The notes: generated from the letters alone by a model not told the origin. Numbered from the stretch's first letter, positions 31,983 through 41,436 are shown. The stretch: DNA of 64,000 nt from Pullilachnospira sp963929535 (GCA_963929535.1 CAWVIZ010000016.1:1-64000); one strand, 5' to 3'. A program made the numbers and translations.

Positions 31983-34358
31983 TTAGCCTTCTTGTTCCTT
32001 ACTACGCACGAATGTCTTCTGCGTTCCGTAGAGGGGAAAGCGGGTTTTTCCACTTTTGAGTCCCTGTATCGGCTCCCAGCCTCCGATCTTCATCAGAATG
32101 GATTCCACCTCATAGGAATCCGTGCGTTTCAGGTTCTGCCGCTCTTTCCCAAAACATTCACACCAGATCTCCATGATGCACACCTTCTCCCGGCGCACCG
32201 TTCCCGCCGTAGGCGCACCGTCAAACTCGCTGCCTCCAAGAAAACTTCTCCGCTGGTACAGATCCATCCGTTCCCAGTTTGCAGGAAGCAGCGTCTCCAG
32301 ATACTCTGCGATCACGCCTTCCCGGTCATCGGACTCCATGGCATCCTGCTGCATCACATAGGCGTCTGCCGCTACCCGGCCTTTCAGATATAGCTCTTCT
32401 CCATTGTGATAACGCTCCAATGCCTCCGCCCAGACCTGATCCACCTCCTGCAGATCCCACGGGTGGAACCGGCCATGCCCGGAAACGTGTACAGGCCAGA
32501 AGCGCCGGTTCCCGGTAATATCTCTGAGGAAACCTCCTTCAGAGTTTGTGCTTCCCACAATAATGCAGGATCTGGGATGGCTCTCCACGGCCACGCCATA
32601 AGACTGCCGGAACTTATCATCGGTTCTGGTGACAAAGGATTTCACGGTCTCTACATCCACCTTCTTGATCCCGGCCAGTTCGCCCAGTTCCAAAATCCAG
32701 TATCCCTGCAGCTTCTCTGCAGCCGTCTTATCTTTCATATCAGAAATGCAGAGACTGTCCGAATACCAGTCTTTTCCCAGCAGGGCAAACAGGGTGGATT
32801 TCCCGATTCCCTGTGGGCCGTTCAGCACCAGAATAGAGTCGAACTTAATCCCCGGCTCATACACTCTGGCCACTGCTGCAGTGAAGGTTTTCCGGGTAAC
32901 CGCACGGACATAGGGTGTATCTTCCGCACCCAGATAGTCGATCAAGAGAGTATCCAGCCGCTCTGTCCCATCCCACTGCAGGGTGGAGAAATATTCTTTG
33001 ATGGGATGATAGAGCCGCTCCGCAGACACCACCGCCAGCAGGGCGTCCTTAAACTTGGTAGGCGACCAGATCCCATAGACACGTTCAAAATACAGCTTGG
33101 CGCAGGAAATATCGGTGTCACCCCAGCCGGGTTTCACCTGCCGCCATGGCAATGGCCCAATCACATCCACCATGCACTTAAACTCGTTGAAGACGATGTT
33201 CTTCAACTTCGGGTCGTACCGGAGAATCAGGGCAATATTGGTAAGCGTACCCTTTACCTTGCCCTGCTTGTCCAGTTCCAGAAGGGTCTGCCAGCTTTCG
33301 CCGTCTTCTTCAGTAAACTCCTCCTGTGCTGTTTCCGTCCGCTCCTTGGCCAGCTGCTCTTTTACCCGCCGATCTTGGATGGCAAATTCCTGCATGGCCT
33401 TAAAGGATGGCAGCTTCGCCGGATCGGTATCTTCACTTGCTTTTGCGTCCAATCCTCCAAACTTATGGATGCGGACAACATCAAAAGCGTTCATCAGTTT
33501 CCCGCAGGCCGGATCAGTGGCATGGTGGCTGTATGCGAAACGGTCTTCATAGATCACGACACCGGCCTGTGAGTCAGCAGGGATGTAATCGTAACGGCCA
33601 GTCATGGCGCTATGCTTATAAACATCAGTCAGGAAAGTATCAATTGCTTCCGTAATGCTGTAAGCACGGCAAAAGGCCCCGACCACTCCCGGTTTCTCCA
33701 AAGGATCAGCCTGTTTTTTCATATCCCGGCGGACAATGGTCTGCTGCCGTTTGGAAACCGGCCACTCCGCTGTATTGTGCCAATCCGTGTATTTAGCCAG
33801 AACCGTATCCGGATCGAGCAGGTCTCCCGTGATCTCCCGGAACACGAATTCTCCATCAGAAGAAGTGGACGGCCAATACATCAGCCTGCTTGGCTCATAG
33901 GTGGTATCATCAAAAAGTTCAATCCCGATCTCTTCCGCAACTTTTCTGGAGACGGCGCAGTACTCATCCGGTGTCACTTCACGGGACAGAGGGATGATAA
34001 GACGGAGTCTCGGCTTTTCCGGTGTGTGCTTATGGGTGGAGTACACATAGCACTGAAAGGAAAAAAACATCTCAATCTGATCGATGATATCTTCTGTTGC
34101 ATAGTCCATATCCAGCGACAGGCCCGACCGGGTAAACACACAGTCCTTCTTCCTTCGGCCGCCTTTTAAAGTGCCAAGGACAAAACCGCCCACATCCTTA
34201 ATCTCATCCTGTTTCGCTTTCCCCAACTTCCGGTACTGCTCCACCGTCTCGGCCGTCCGCCGGGTATGAGAGATCCGGTCTCGAAACTCGGACAATTCCA
34301 TTTTCACAAGGTTCCAGTGTTTCTCCATTCTGGAGTTGCCAATACTCAGTCGGATCAT
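31983..34358 (-). CDS. VapE-type primase-helicase
   Basis: 791 residues. The N-terminal ~250 residues form a primase-like domain (KKDCVFTRSGLSLDMDYATE, RLRLIIPLSREVTPDEY, DDTTYEPSRLMYWPS). The C-terminal part is a virulence-associated E ATPase: FDSILVLNGPQGIGKSTLFA with Walker A, YWILELGELAGIKKVDVETV with Walker B, and RSCIIVGSTNSEGGFLRDIT. Drives phage replication with the polymerase encoded upstream. ATG overlaps the preceding stop. Confidence 0.93.
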   Translation of the reverse strand: MIRLSIGNSRMEKHWNLVKMELSEFRDRISHTRRTAETVEQYRKLGKAKQDEIKDVGGFVLGTLKGGRRKKDCVFTRSGLSLDMDYATEDIIDQIEMFFSFQCYVYSTHKHTPEKPRLRLIIPLSREVTPDEYCAVSRKVAEEIGIELFDDTTYEPSRLMYWPSTSSDGEFVFREITGDLLDPDTVLAKYTDWHNTAEWPVSKRQQTIVRRDMKKQADPLEKPGVVGAFCRAYSITEAIDTFLTDVYKHSAMTGRYDYIPADSQAGVVIYEDRFAYSHHATDPACGKLMNAFDVVRIHKFGGLDAKASEDTDPAKLPSFKAMQEFAIQDRRVKEQLAKERTETAQEEFTEEDGESWQTLLELDKQGKVKGTLTNIALILRYDPKLKNIVFNEFKCMVDVIGPLPWRQVKPGWGDTDISCAKLYFERVYGIWSPTKFKDALLAVVSAERLYHPIKEYFSTLQWDGTERLDTLLIDYLGAEDTPYVRAVTRKTFTAAVARVYEPGIKFDSILVLNGPQGIGKSTLFALLGKDWYSDSLCISDMKDKTAAEKLQGYWILELGELAGIKKVDVETVKSFVTRTDDKFRQSYGVAVESHPRSCIIVGSTNSEGGFLRDITGNRRFWPVHVSGHGRFHPWDLQEVDQVWAEALERYHNGEELYLKGRVAADAYVMQQDAMESDDREGVIAEYLETLLPANWERMDLYQRRSFLGGSEFDGAPTAGTVRREKVCIMEIWCECFGKERQNLKRTDSYEVESILMKIGGWEPIQGLKSGKTRFPLYGTQKTFVRSKEQEG

Positions 34359-34759
34359 TCGGTTCCCTCCTCCATAAAAATTTCTGTGTTTCTCCGTATC
34401 CTCTGCAGCATCCTTTCACACTCCCGGATACAGCGCTGCAGTTCCCGCTTTTCCGATTCATCTTCCGTCTTTTTCTCCCGGTTCTGATACGCTTTTATCC
34501 GGGAACGATAATTGATCTCCTGTTTCATCAGAAACTGCCGCAGTTTTTCCTTTTCTGATTTTTCACAGTACCGCCGGATCAGCGGAGAGAGTTTCTTTGC
34601 TTTTGCAACGGTACAGGGGAAGAAGTGCTCGATTTCCAAAACCATCTGCCCTGTCGGGTACCGAATGTGTAGCCTCTTTTCTTCCGCTTCCATATGCTGT
34701 ACAGCATAATAGGCTGTCGGGTCAGGACAACCTGATCCATTCTTATAGCTGATCCCCAT
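34355..34759 (-). CDS. Uncharacterised replication-region protein
   Basis: 134 residues from ATG 34759 (GAGGAGGATGCGTT ahead). The first half, MGISYKNGSGCPDPTAYYAV, is typical of a small phage hypothetical between polymerase and primase. The rest is a basic coiled coil (KEKLRQFLMKQEINYRSRIK, CIRECERMLQRIRRNTEIFM). Possibly a loader or accessory factor; no known domain. Confidence 0.65.
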   Translation of the reverse strand: MGISYKNGSGCPDPTAYYAVQHMEAEEKRLHIRYPTGQMVLEIEHFFPCTVAKAKKLSPLIRRYCEKSEKEKLRQFLMKQEINYRSRIKAYQNREKKTEDESEKRELQRCIRECERMLQRIRRNTEIFMEEGTE

Positions 34760-34772
34760 AACGCATCCTCCT

Positions 34773-36710
34773 CTAATCTTTTTTGTAAAACGCACACTCG
34801 TAACCGTCCGCACGAAGAGGCAGGCCCGCTGCCCAATCCGGCTGTTCCGACATGATCTGGCAGATTTCCTCTACCCCGGAGACACCATCTGGGACTTCCA
34901 ACACCGCTTCATCGTGGATGTGCATGACGATTTCAAACCCTCTATTTCTGAGCCGGAGCATGGCCAACGCCAGAAGGTCACGAGCCGTAGCCTGCACGAT
35001 ATTCTCCACCAGTTTCGGGCCATAGGTTTCGATCCGCATCCACTTTTTACTTTCCCCGACACCCTCATAAGAAAGACTCTTCCGGCCAAACCGGTTCTGG
35101 GTCATCCGGGGCTTGATATAGGACAGCTTCCGGCCGGAGGGAAGGGTGACAAATAAAATGCCGGAGCGGTAAGTAAAGCACAGGTTTCCCAGAACTACCT
35201 CCGTCCGCTCCTTCACAGCCTTTACTGCCGCTGCGTCCACATCCCACCAGAACTTTGTGATATGGGGATTGGAATTCCTCCACTGGCTCACCAGCGGCTG
35301 CAGTTCTTCTTCCTGCATTCCCATATCCAGAGCGCCCATTGAGGTGAGCGCCCCGACAGCACCGCCGTATCCCAACGCCAACTCGGCAATCTTTCCCTTC
35401 TGCCTCAAATGTCCGTTCACACCATGCTTCACTACCGGGACGCCGAACATCTTCGATGCGGAAGCGCAATAGATATCCCCGCCTTCCGCAAAGGTGTGAA
35501 GCCGCCATTGCTCCCCAGCAAACCACGCCAGCACCCTTGCCTCGATTGCGGAAAAGTCTGCTACGATAAACCGGCATCCGGGCTTTGGCACAAAGGCTGT
35601 CCGGATCAGTTCCGACAGCACTTCTGGGGTAGAATCGAAAAGCAGATCCAGATCTTCAAACCGCTGTTCCTTTACCAGACTGCGGGCAAGTTCCAGATCC
35701 GGGATATGGTTCTGGGGGAGATTCTGCACCTGCACTAAGCGTCCGGCCCAGCGCCCCGTGCGATTCGCCCCATAAAATTGGAGCAGGCCATGCACCCGGC
35801 CATCCGAGCAGACGGAGCGCTCAATGGCTTCATACTTTTTTACACTGGTCTTTGCCATCAAAAGCCGGAGTTTCAATACTTCCAGTACTTCACCATCTGT
35901 CTCCGAGATCAGCCCTTTCACTGTCTTTTTATCCAACTTCTCCGCTTCCACGCCATGCTCCGCAAGCCAGCCCTTAATCTGCGCCGGAGAGTTGGGATTG
36001 GAAAGCCCGGTCAATTCATAGGCTCTGGCCGTGACCATCTGGCGGTACTGGTTATCACAGAGAACTGCATTCTCCACCAGATTCCGATCCACTAGAATCC
36101 CACGGTCATTGATCTCCTGATCCATCCGGTACAACTCCATTTCCGATTCTGGGATGGGAAATTTCCACAGCTTCTGCCGAATCTCACGCTCCGCATCCAC
36201 GTCCCGGATACAATAGGTTTTGAACCGTTCCCATTTTTCCGGCGCATCCTCCGGCCGGTTCCGTATCCGGCCGCCGTTGGCCTTCGTGGGCTTGCAGGGC
36301 ATGGAGAAAAACCGGACAAGGTCGGCACCTTCCTTCAGTTTTTTCCTTTGTATATTCAGCACCTCCCCCACGTTATCCAAAGAAAGAGGAAGAGCAAGCA
36401 TGGCAGACTGGACAGCTGTACACTGCCATCCTTCCGGGGAGAGCTTCCGTCCAAGATACCGGGAAATACAGGTACGCTCAAACTGAGCATTGAATGCTGC
36501 TTTTGTAATCGCTGGATCTTCCAAGGCTGCCAGCACCCGCTGTGGGAGATTCTCCCCACAGGCTAGGTCTGTGATCTGAGTCGGCTCCTCATCAAATGCA
36601 TAAGCAAAAAGTAAAATTTCAAAGTTTGGACTGTCCGAATAGGCATACACGCCGCATTTGGTCAGATCCACATCCGAATAAGTTTCAATATCTATCGAAA
36701 GGATAGGCAT
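34773..36710 (-). CDS. Phage family A DNA polymerase
   Basis: 645 residues. A 3'-5' exonuclease domain first (LSIDIETYSDVDLTKCGVYA, FNAQFERTCISRYLG, TYCIRDVDAEREI). Polymerase motifs follow: A in DFSAIEARVLAWFAGE, B in HLRQKGKIAELALGYGG, C in MHIHDEAVLEVP. No 5'-3' exonuclease domain, as usual for phage T7-like/Lachnospiraceae polymerases. Ribosome site AAGGAGG. Confidence 0.95.
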   Translation of the reverse strand: MPILSIDIETYSDVDLTKCGVYAYSDSPNFEILLFAYAFDEEPTQITDLACGENLPQRVLAALEDPAITKAAFNAQFERTCISRYLGRKLSPEGWQCTAVQSAMLALPLSLDNVGEVLNIQRKKLKEGADLVRFFSMPCKPTKANGGRIRNRPEDAPEKWERFKTYCIRDVDAEREIRQKLWKFPIPESEMELYRMDQEINDRGILVDRNLVENAVLCDNQYRQMVTARAYELTGLSNPNSPAQIKGWLAEHGVEAEKLDKKTVKGLISETDGEVLEVLKLRLLMAKTSVKKYEAIERSVCSDGRVHGLLQFYGANRTGRWAGRLVQVQNLPQNHIPDLELARSLVKEQRFEDLDLLFDSTPEVLSELIRTAFVPKPGCRFIVADFSAIEARVLAWFAGEQWRLHTFAEGGDIYCASASKMFGVPVVKHGVNGHLRQKGKIAELALGYGGAVGALTSMGALDMGMQEEELQPLVSQWRNSNPHITKFWWDVDAAAVKAVKERTEVVLGNLCFTYRSGILFVTLPSGRKLSYIKPRMTQNRFGRKSLSYEGVGESKKWMRIETYGPKLVENIVQATARDLLALAMLRLRNRGFEIVMHIHDEAVLEVPDGVSGVEEICQIMSEQPDWAAGLPLRADGYECAFYKKD

Positions 36711-36789
36711 AAATTTTCCCTCCTTATTTGCACTAAATTTTTTCTTTTACGGTATTCCATACTCAAGTAGAGTGTAGTATAATAGTCCT

Positions 36790-36907
36790 GTTAACAGGGG
36801 GTCGCAGATACAGTGGACTCAGGAAATAATCGAATGGTAAGTCCTCCGCTTCCGGCTTTCGCTTCACTGCTGAATACAGCCGGACGAGCAGAGGCATTTT
36901 TTTATGT
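36790..36907 (+). ncRNA. Candidate small RNA, antisense to the operon direction
   Basis: On the plus strand a TATAAT box (36778-36783; weak -35 TTCCAT 17 bases before) starts a ~118-nt segment with no ORF. It contains the perfect palindrome CCTGTTAACAGG, a further pairing AGTCC/GGACT, and ends in a long imperfect stem (CCTCCGCTTCCGGCT with AGCCGGACGAGCAGAGG) followed by ATTTTTTTATG. That is a promoter-structure-terminator layout. The 36711-36950 gap holds no gene on either strand. A second hairpin (GGCAGAG..CTCTGCC, 36911-36942) lies beside it. Confidence 0.45.
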
Positions 36908-36950
36908 AGGGCAGAGGGGAGAGGTTGTCTCCCACTCTGCCGATCATCTA

Positions 36951-37493
36951 TCAGGAGAGGAAATCCTCGTCCTCTTCTGTCTCGAAATCTTCTGCTGCAG
37001 TAGTACGCCCACCAAGGCTTTCCCCATCACGGAGCTTCTGAATATTGCCAAGTCCGGCAGCAATCCCACGGTTCCCGTTGGAGTTGTATCCGTAGAAGGT
37101 CACGCTAATCTTTCCATAACAGCCGGAGTACACTTCGCTCTGATCCAGGATCGGCTGTACATGGGAGTCCACCACCTGCGGGGCCTGACGGCTGTTCGCA
37201 TTGAAGAAATAGCTGTTTGCGTAGGCTTCGTCATCGGGGCGGTCGATATCCCCGTCACGCAGCGGCAGTTTCAGATTGGCAGGGATCTTTCCACCCCATT
37301 TGGAGATAGAATCCTTCTTAGCCTGCTCCACGGCAGCCTTAATGGCATTGATGGTTTTTGTATCACTCTTCGGAATGATCGCTGAGACACTGTACTTGGG
37401 ATCGCCGCCATTGACAGAATCCGGCTCCCAGCAGTGCAGGTAAGAAAAACGGCAAGGTACAATTACTTTTGTAGGGTTCATATTTTTAGACAT
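36951..37493 (-). CDS. DUF2815 ssDNA-binding-like protein
   Basis: 180 residues: KVIVPCRFSYLHCWEPDSVN, KYSVSAIIPKSDTKTINAIK, VYSGCYGKISVTFYGYNSNG, then an acidic tail EDFETEEDEDFLS like that of SSB proteins. DUF2815 members are the ssDNA-binding proteins of many Firmicute phages. AGGAGG ribosome site. Confidence 0.88.
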   Translation of the reverse strand: MSKNMNPTKVIVPCRFSYLHCWEPDSVNGGDPKYSVSAIIPKSDTKTINAIKAAVEQAKKDSISKWGGKIPANLKLPLRDGDIDRPDDEAYANSYFFNANSRQAPQVVDSHVQPILDQSEVYSGCYGKISVTFYGYNSNGNRGIAAGLGNIQKLRDGESLGGRTTAAEDFETEEDEDFLS

Positions 37494-37496
37494 GTT

Positions 37497-38627
37497 TTAG
37501 TCCTCCTTCTGAAAATCCGCTTCTGCGGTTGATGTTTGAATGGCTTCCCGCTTGTCCGTTTCCGGGACGAGCGTGATCTTTCCTGCGGGCTTATACACCA
37601 ATGGGCCGAGGATACGGGCAAACTCCTTTTTACCCATCAGGCGCTCCATGTCAGTGATGCCAAGCAGGGTGTGTTTATAAATATCGGTATAGCCAGCAGC
37701 TTTTGCGGCAGCGGCCACCTCTTCCTCTGAGGTGTATTTCCGGTTACTTTTTCCCATTACCAGCTTGAAACCGTCCCACTGCTTGTGATGGACAATGGCC
37801 TGATCCTGTGCGTAGGCATACACATCGGCTGCCCATTTGGAAAGTTCATCTGCCTGCTTCAATACTTCCGCTATTTCCTCATCCGTAAGAAGTGCAGGTT
37901 CCTTAAATTCCATCTGGGCCAGCTTCAGATTTTCCTCGGCTCTCTGCCTGCAGGTAAACCTTGCTTTACAAAACCGGCACCAGCTTCCGGCGCTTAAATC
38001 GCCCTCGCCCTTCAGGGCCAGTTCCCCGGCAGGTCGGAGTACCTCATCGCCCCACGCTTTCAGTTCCTCTGGAGCAATCTCCCAAGTGCTGGAATTGGAA
38101 AGCCTTGGCTGAAAGATAGTCAGGCGTACCATCTCCACCGGGAACAGCATCTCTGCGATCTCCAGCACGCCAAGCCCGTAGATCATCAGCTGTGGATTTT
38201 TCTCCGCATACACCGGAACGCCTTTTCCCAGCTTCAGGTCAATGATGTGTACCAGCTTGTCCGTCACGATCACCATATCCGCCGTGCCAAAACAGTCCGG
38301 TACATAATCAGAAATATCCACCTTCTGTTCCACGGAGAAAACTGGATCGGCACACTGCCTTCTTGCTTCTTCAATCTCGCCGATCACAAAACTGACGTAA
38401 TCGTCCACCGCTTCCAGCAGGTCATCGGAATAATAATCCGAGACCGGGCGGCGAGTCTGTTGTTTCAGGTGCTTTTTAATCAAGTGTTCTGCCAGTGCAT
38501 GGCCAGCAGATCCTTCCGCTGCATACGGGCTCTCTTCCTCCTGAAATGTCTCTCCAAGCACCAGAGAGGGAGGACAATGGATCAGGCGGTTTGCCGCCGA
38601 AGGAGAGAACCGTGCGTGAGCGCCCAT
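37497..38627 (-). CDS. DUF2800 RecB/Cas4-like nuclease
   Basis: 376 residues: FSPSAANRLIHCPPSLVLGE, YAAEGSAGHALAEHLIKKHL, then the PD-(D/E)xK core FGTADMVIVTDKLVHIIDLK with the DLK lysine, and a cysteine cluster SWCRFCKARFTCRQRA likely holding an Fe-S cluster or zinc. Works with DUF2815 in phage recombination. The start overlaps the previous stop (TGATG). Confidence 0.9.
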   Translation of the reverse strand: MGAHARFSPSAANRLIHCPPSLVLGETFQEEESPYAAEGSAGHALAEHLIKKHLKQQTRRPVSDYYSDDLLEAVDDYVSFVIGEIEEARRQCADPVFSVEQKVDISDYVPDCFGTADMVIVTDKLVHIIDLKLGKGVPVYAEKNPQLMIYGLGVLEIAEMLFPVEMVRLTIFQPRLSNSSTWEIAPEELKAWGDEVLRPAGELALKGEGDLSAGSWCRFCKARFTCRQRAEENLKLAQMEFKEPALLTDEEIAEVLKQADELSKWAADVYAYAQDQAIVHHKQWDGFKLVMGKSNRKYTSEEEVAAAAKAAGYTDIYKHTLLGITDMERLMGKKEFARILGPLVYKPAGKITLVPETDKREAIQTSTAEADFQKED

Positions 38628-38923
38628 CAGAGCGCCTCCGCATCAGCCAAAAGAGCCGCATAGTTTTCCGGCTTCACGCCAGAGAGTTTCCCGGAATCAT
38701 ACTTCAGAAGAAGTTCTTTCACTTCTCTGCGCTTCCCGGCCTGTGTCTTGGCAGCCAGTACCGCCCTGACATCCTCAATGGCAATCGGCTTCTTTTCCGG
38801 CTCCGTCTGGGTTGCAGGTTCCTCTACTACCGCTTTTCCATCCTTCTGGTCTTTTGCCAAAGCACGGTAGCCAGCGGCCAGCTTTTCATACCCTTCTGCA
38901 AGGGTCTTATAAATTTCATTCAT
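38627..38923 (-). CDS. Small phage protein, often paired with DUF2800
   Basis: 98 residues: coiled N-terminus (NEIYKTLAEGYEKLAAGYRA), a Pro/Glu-rich linker, and a C-terminal IAIEDVRAVLAAKTQAGKRR, EVKELLLKYDSGKLSGVKPE. A recurring partner of DUF2800 genes; function unknown. ATG 38923 fits the AAAGG site better than the ATG three codons up. Confidence 0.7.
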   Translation of the reverse strand: MNEIYKTLAEGYEKLAAGYRALAKDQKDGKAVVEEPATQTEPEKKPIAIEDVRAVLAAKTQAGKRREVKELLLKYDSGKLSGVKPENYAALLADAEAL

Positions 38924-38938
38924 ATGTGACATCCTTTC

Positions 38939-39334
38939 TTACGCAAATCTCAGCTTATAAACTGCCTGACGGAATGCATCTGTAATGCGGTCATCAATCA
39001 TCATGGTTTCCGGATAAATCCGACTACCATCATCGGAATAAAGACGAACCGGAATTCCCAGCTTGCTGGCATGTTCCAATTCAAACGCCATCCCATTGCT
39101 GATGGTGCTTCCAAAGATCCAAACTTCATCGCAGATCTTCATCAGTTCTACGCCCAGGGTAATTCCGAGAATCCGTTCATCCGGGTCGGAATCCTTCAGA
39201 AACTGTGGATACATCAGATGCGGAACCACAGGACAGTACCCGCAACGGGCTGCAAATCGTGCATGGGCTTTCGCAAGTGCTACATTTCTCTCAACATCGC
39301 CACGATAGGGAGAACAAATAAAAACTTTTTTCAT
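38939..39334 (-). CDS. DUF4406-type nucleoside deoxyribosyltransferase-like protein
   Basis: 131 residues: KKVFICSPYRGDVERNVALA, YCPVVPHLMYPQFLKDSDPD, KICDEVWIFGSTISNGMAFE, LEHASKLGIPVRLY. The SPYRGD start and GMAFELE active-site-like segment are typical of the nucleoside 2-deoxyribosyltransferase superfamily found in phages. May alter nucleotide pools. Confidence 0.8.
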   Translation of the reverse strand: MKKVFICSPYRGDVERNVALAKAHARFAARCGYCPVVPHLMYPQFLKDSDPDERILGITLGVELMKICDEVWIFGSTISNGMAFELEHASKLGIPVRLYSDDGSRIYPETMMIDDRITDAFRQAVYKLRFA

Positions 39335-39388
39335 CATCATTCACCTATACCTTTCATAATCATTCGGGGGTGTTCCCGTATTCTGGTC

Positions 39389-39709
39389 TTAATACGGAGA
39401 AAACTGGGAAATGATACTATTCATAACAGCGAGATCATCGCCTTCCAAAGAGGGGGCCAGCCTTTTTAGAAGTTCTGCCTGTTCCGGCGAGAGCGTCTTC
39501 CGGTTTTGGTGGTACCAATCCGCCACCTTCACGCCACCGCCGTATCTGCCACGAACCGTCTCGATTGGGTATGAACACGATAGTTCCTCAATATCACGCC
39601 GGATGGTCTTCTCACTCACACCAAACTCAGACGCCAGATTTTCTACTGTATCATGGCGTCTGATGCAAAGCGCATCGAAAATCGCCGCCCTTCGTTCATT
39701 GGGTCTCAT
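39389..39709 (-). CDS. DeoR-type HTH regulator
   Basis: 106 residues: MRPNERRAAIFDALCIRRHD, TVENLASEFGVSEKTIRRDI, EELSCSYPIETVRGRYGGGV. A winged helix of the HTH_11/DeoR class without an effector domain. First gene of the replication module. The gap 39710-39965 contains its promoter region and the terminator below. Confidence 0.82.
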   Translation of the reverse strand: MRPNERRAAIFDALCIRRHDTVENLASEFGVSEKTIRRDIEELSCSYPIETVRGRYGGGVKVADWYHQNRKTLSPEQAELLKRLAPSLEGDDLAVMNSIISQFSPY

Positions 39710-39872
39710 CGTGTCACACCTCCTTTCCCTTGCTCCGTGGCTTTAATTTATTGGTTAAACCGGACACCTTTTGACCGCTTTAAAAACTTTTTCGCAAAAT
39801 TTCCTTCTAACTCTTTATTCTCCGTTCATATATAAAAAAGGTTTGAAAAACGCCAATGTGGAAAAACCGATA

Positions 39873-39916
39873 AAAAAAAAGATCAGAGCACAACTGTAAA
39901 CATTTACAGTTCGCTC
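39873..39916 (-). terminator. Terminator between lysogeny and replication modules
   Basis: Minus-strand stem combining GAGC/GCTC and AACTGTAA/TTACAGTT around a 3-nt loop, then TGATC and nine T. It ends the transcript of the zinc-ribbon gene above. Confidence 0.8.
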
Positions 39917-39965
39917 CGACCCTCAATGGTGACCATCATGTTGTCCCTACGGCCAGTCAGCTTTT

Positions 39966-40160
39966 CTATCTTCTTCGCCCCATACGTTTCTGGGCTTTGG
40001 CTTTTTCTGTTTTTAAGGAATCCAGATCTGCTTTGTATATCTTCTTACATTTCGCACACTGGACGGAAATTGTGGCCTTTGTACGGCGATCAGCTAATAT
40101 TTCGCTCCCTCCACACCACGGACAACTCAGATGAATATCCATTTGAAACTCTTTCATCAT
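39966..40160 (-). CDS. Small zinc-ribbon protein
   Basis: 64 residues with CPWCGG and CAKCKK pairs (MDIHLSCPWCGGSEILADRR, SVQCAKCKKIYKADL) and a basic end. Likely binds nucleic acid. GGAGAAGG ribosome site; a 20-bp palindrome lies 20 bases upstream. Confidence 0.65.
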   Translation of the reverse strand: MMKEFQMDIHLSCPWCGGSEILADRRTKATISVQCAKCKKIYKADLDSLKTEKAKAQKRMGRRR

Positions 40161-40180
40161 ACCTTCTCCTTTTATTTACT

Positions 40181-40200
40181 TGTTCGCTAACTAGCGAACA
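40181..40200. promoter_or_regulatory. Palindromic operator candidate
   Basis: TGTTCGCTA-AC-TAGCGAACA, nine-base arms, immediately upstream of the zinc-ribbon gene. The half-site TTCGCT resembles the repeats in front of the XRE repressor, so the same repressor may bind both. Confidence 0.5.
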
Positions 40201-40208
40201 TTTATGTT

Positions 40209-40239
40209 AAAAATTTTGCGGGCTTCCTTAGAAACCCGC
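40209..40239 (-). terminator. Terminator after ImmA gene
   Basis: Minus-strand stem GCGGG/CCCGC, extended with one mismatch, then AAAATTTTT. Lies directly after the protease stop. Confidence 0.5.
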
Positions 40240-40250
40240 TATATTCTATT

Positions 40251-41057
40251 TTATATATAGGCAAACTGCTCGTCCCGCATAAAACAAAGGACTTGCTGTG
40301 TCATATAGATTTCCTGTCTCATAACTCCTAATTCTTTTAAGCGAATTGTTGCTGCTTGAAATGACACATTAAATACCTGTGATACAGTATCCGCTTCAAT
40401 ATAACATCTCTGCGTTTCCGGTTTCTGGCAGAATCCTGGCCTTTTTCGAATCTCGCGCACAATCTTAAGAACCATCGCCCTTGGCATCAAAATCGCAGAA
40501 GATAACGCATTCGCCTGCCACTCCATCCATTCTTTATCTGTCCAGACGGCCTGCTGCTCGCAATTCATCTTTTTTGTATCCACCCTGCACTGTATCATCG
40601 CAGCTTCTTTCCCACCACCCATCAAATCCATCAGCGTTATCTGATTTGGATCATACGCAAAATATGGGGTATGTAAAAATACATGGCTGGCTTCATGTCC
40701 CATCGTAAAACGATACCTATGTTCCTGATTTTCTACTAAAAGCGTCTGGTCAATAATAATCGTATTGGCCCTCGCACTAATATACTCCGCCCGTTTCTGG
40801 ACAGGATCGTATACCGGTACCTTATCGGTATTGTTAAATACTGTCATTCCCAAGTAGACACCGCAATGAGATAAATATTGGAAATCCTGATCTGCACCCA
40901 GATAATCCTGGACAAAAAGATCGATATCTATCTCTTGGGGTGTTTGCATTGCAGCCGGATTAAAATCTGATACCAGATTTTCCCCTATATCATCAATTTC
41001 CTTCCGGCTCAATACCGGAGCCCCTGACCTTTTCCGTTTAATTTCTGCTACATACAT
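40251..41057 (-). CDS. ImmA/IrrE-family metalloprotease
   Basis: 268 residues. The zinc motif is HEASH in RFTMGHEASHVFLHTPYFAY. A C-terminal HTH-like segment follows (YIEADTVSQVFNVSFQAATI, RLKELGVM). In ICEBs1 and related phages such proteases cut the XRE repressor during induction. It is encoded eleven bases after that repressor, which fits. Confidence 0.9.
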   Translation of the reverse strand: MYVAEIKRKRSGAPVLSRKEIDDIGENLVSDFNPAAMQTPQEIDIDLFVQDYLGADQDFQYLSHCGVYLGMTVFNNTDKVPVYDPVQKRAEYISARANTIIIDQTLLVENQEHRYRFTMGHEASHVFLHTPYFAYDPNQITLMDLMGGGKEAAMIQCRVDTKKMNCEQQAVWTDKEWMEWQANALSSAILMPRAMVLKIVREIRKRPGFCQKPETQRCYIEADTVSQVFNVSFQAATIRLKELGVMRQEIYMTQQVLCFMRDEQFAYI

Positions 41058-41067
41058 AGATAGGCAC

Positions 41068-41436
41068 TTACCCCTTTCGCTTCTTCAGTTCCTCAACAAA
41101 ACGCTGCCATTCTTCTTCGCCAGCATCCAAATCCCTGGCTGTACGCAATGCTGCACTCACATAATCCCGTTGCATAATATACTCCGGCAAATCTGGAGCA
41201 ACAGCATTCCTTTTCTTTCCAGCCAGATCAAGCATCTCATCTTTTTCTTCTTTTGTCAGTTCCAGAATATGAGCGAGTTGATTCAGCTTCTCAATGTCGA
41301 AAGGATTTCGCCTATCTTTTTCAACATCCGTAAGAAACGGCGCAGAAACTCCGAGCATGTCTGCCATTTTTCTGATGGTTATCTTTTTCTCGATTCTCTT
41401 TCTGCTTATAAAATCTCCAAAATTCGCATACGTCAT
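41068..41436 (-). CDS. XRE-family phage repressor
   Basis: 122 residues. HTH_3 in residues 5-62 (FGDFISRKRIEKKITIRKMA, DMLGVSAPFLTDVEKDRRNP) and an acidic helical tail (AALRTARDLDAGEEEWQRFV). No autocleavage domain, consistent with control by the adjacent ImmA protease, as in ImmR/ImmA pairs. Preceded by a consensus-like promoter and repeated operator sites. Confidence 0.88.
   Translation of the reverse strand: MTYANFGDFISRKRIEKKITIRKMADMLGVSAPFLTDVEKDRRNPFDIEKLNQLAHILELTKEEKDEMLDLAGKKRNAVAPDLPEYIMQRDYVSAALRTARDLDAGEEEWQRFVEELKKRKG

Noticed and set aside
30383..33572. Long plus-strand open frames opposite helicase and primase genes
   Set aside because: Antisense shadows of well-supported genes with all catalytic motifs on the minus strand.
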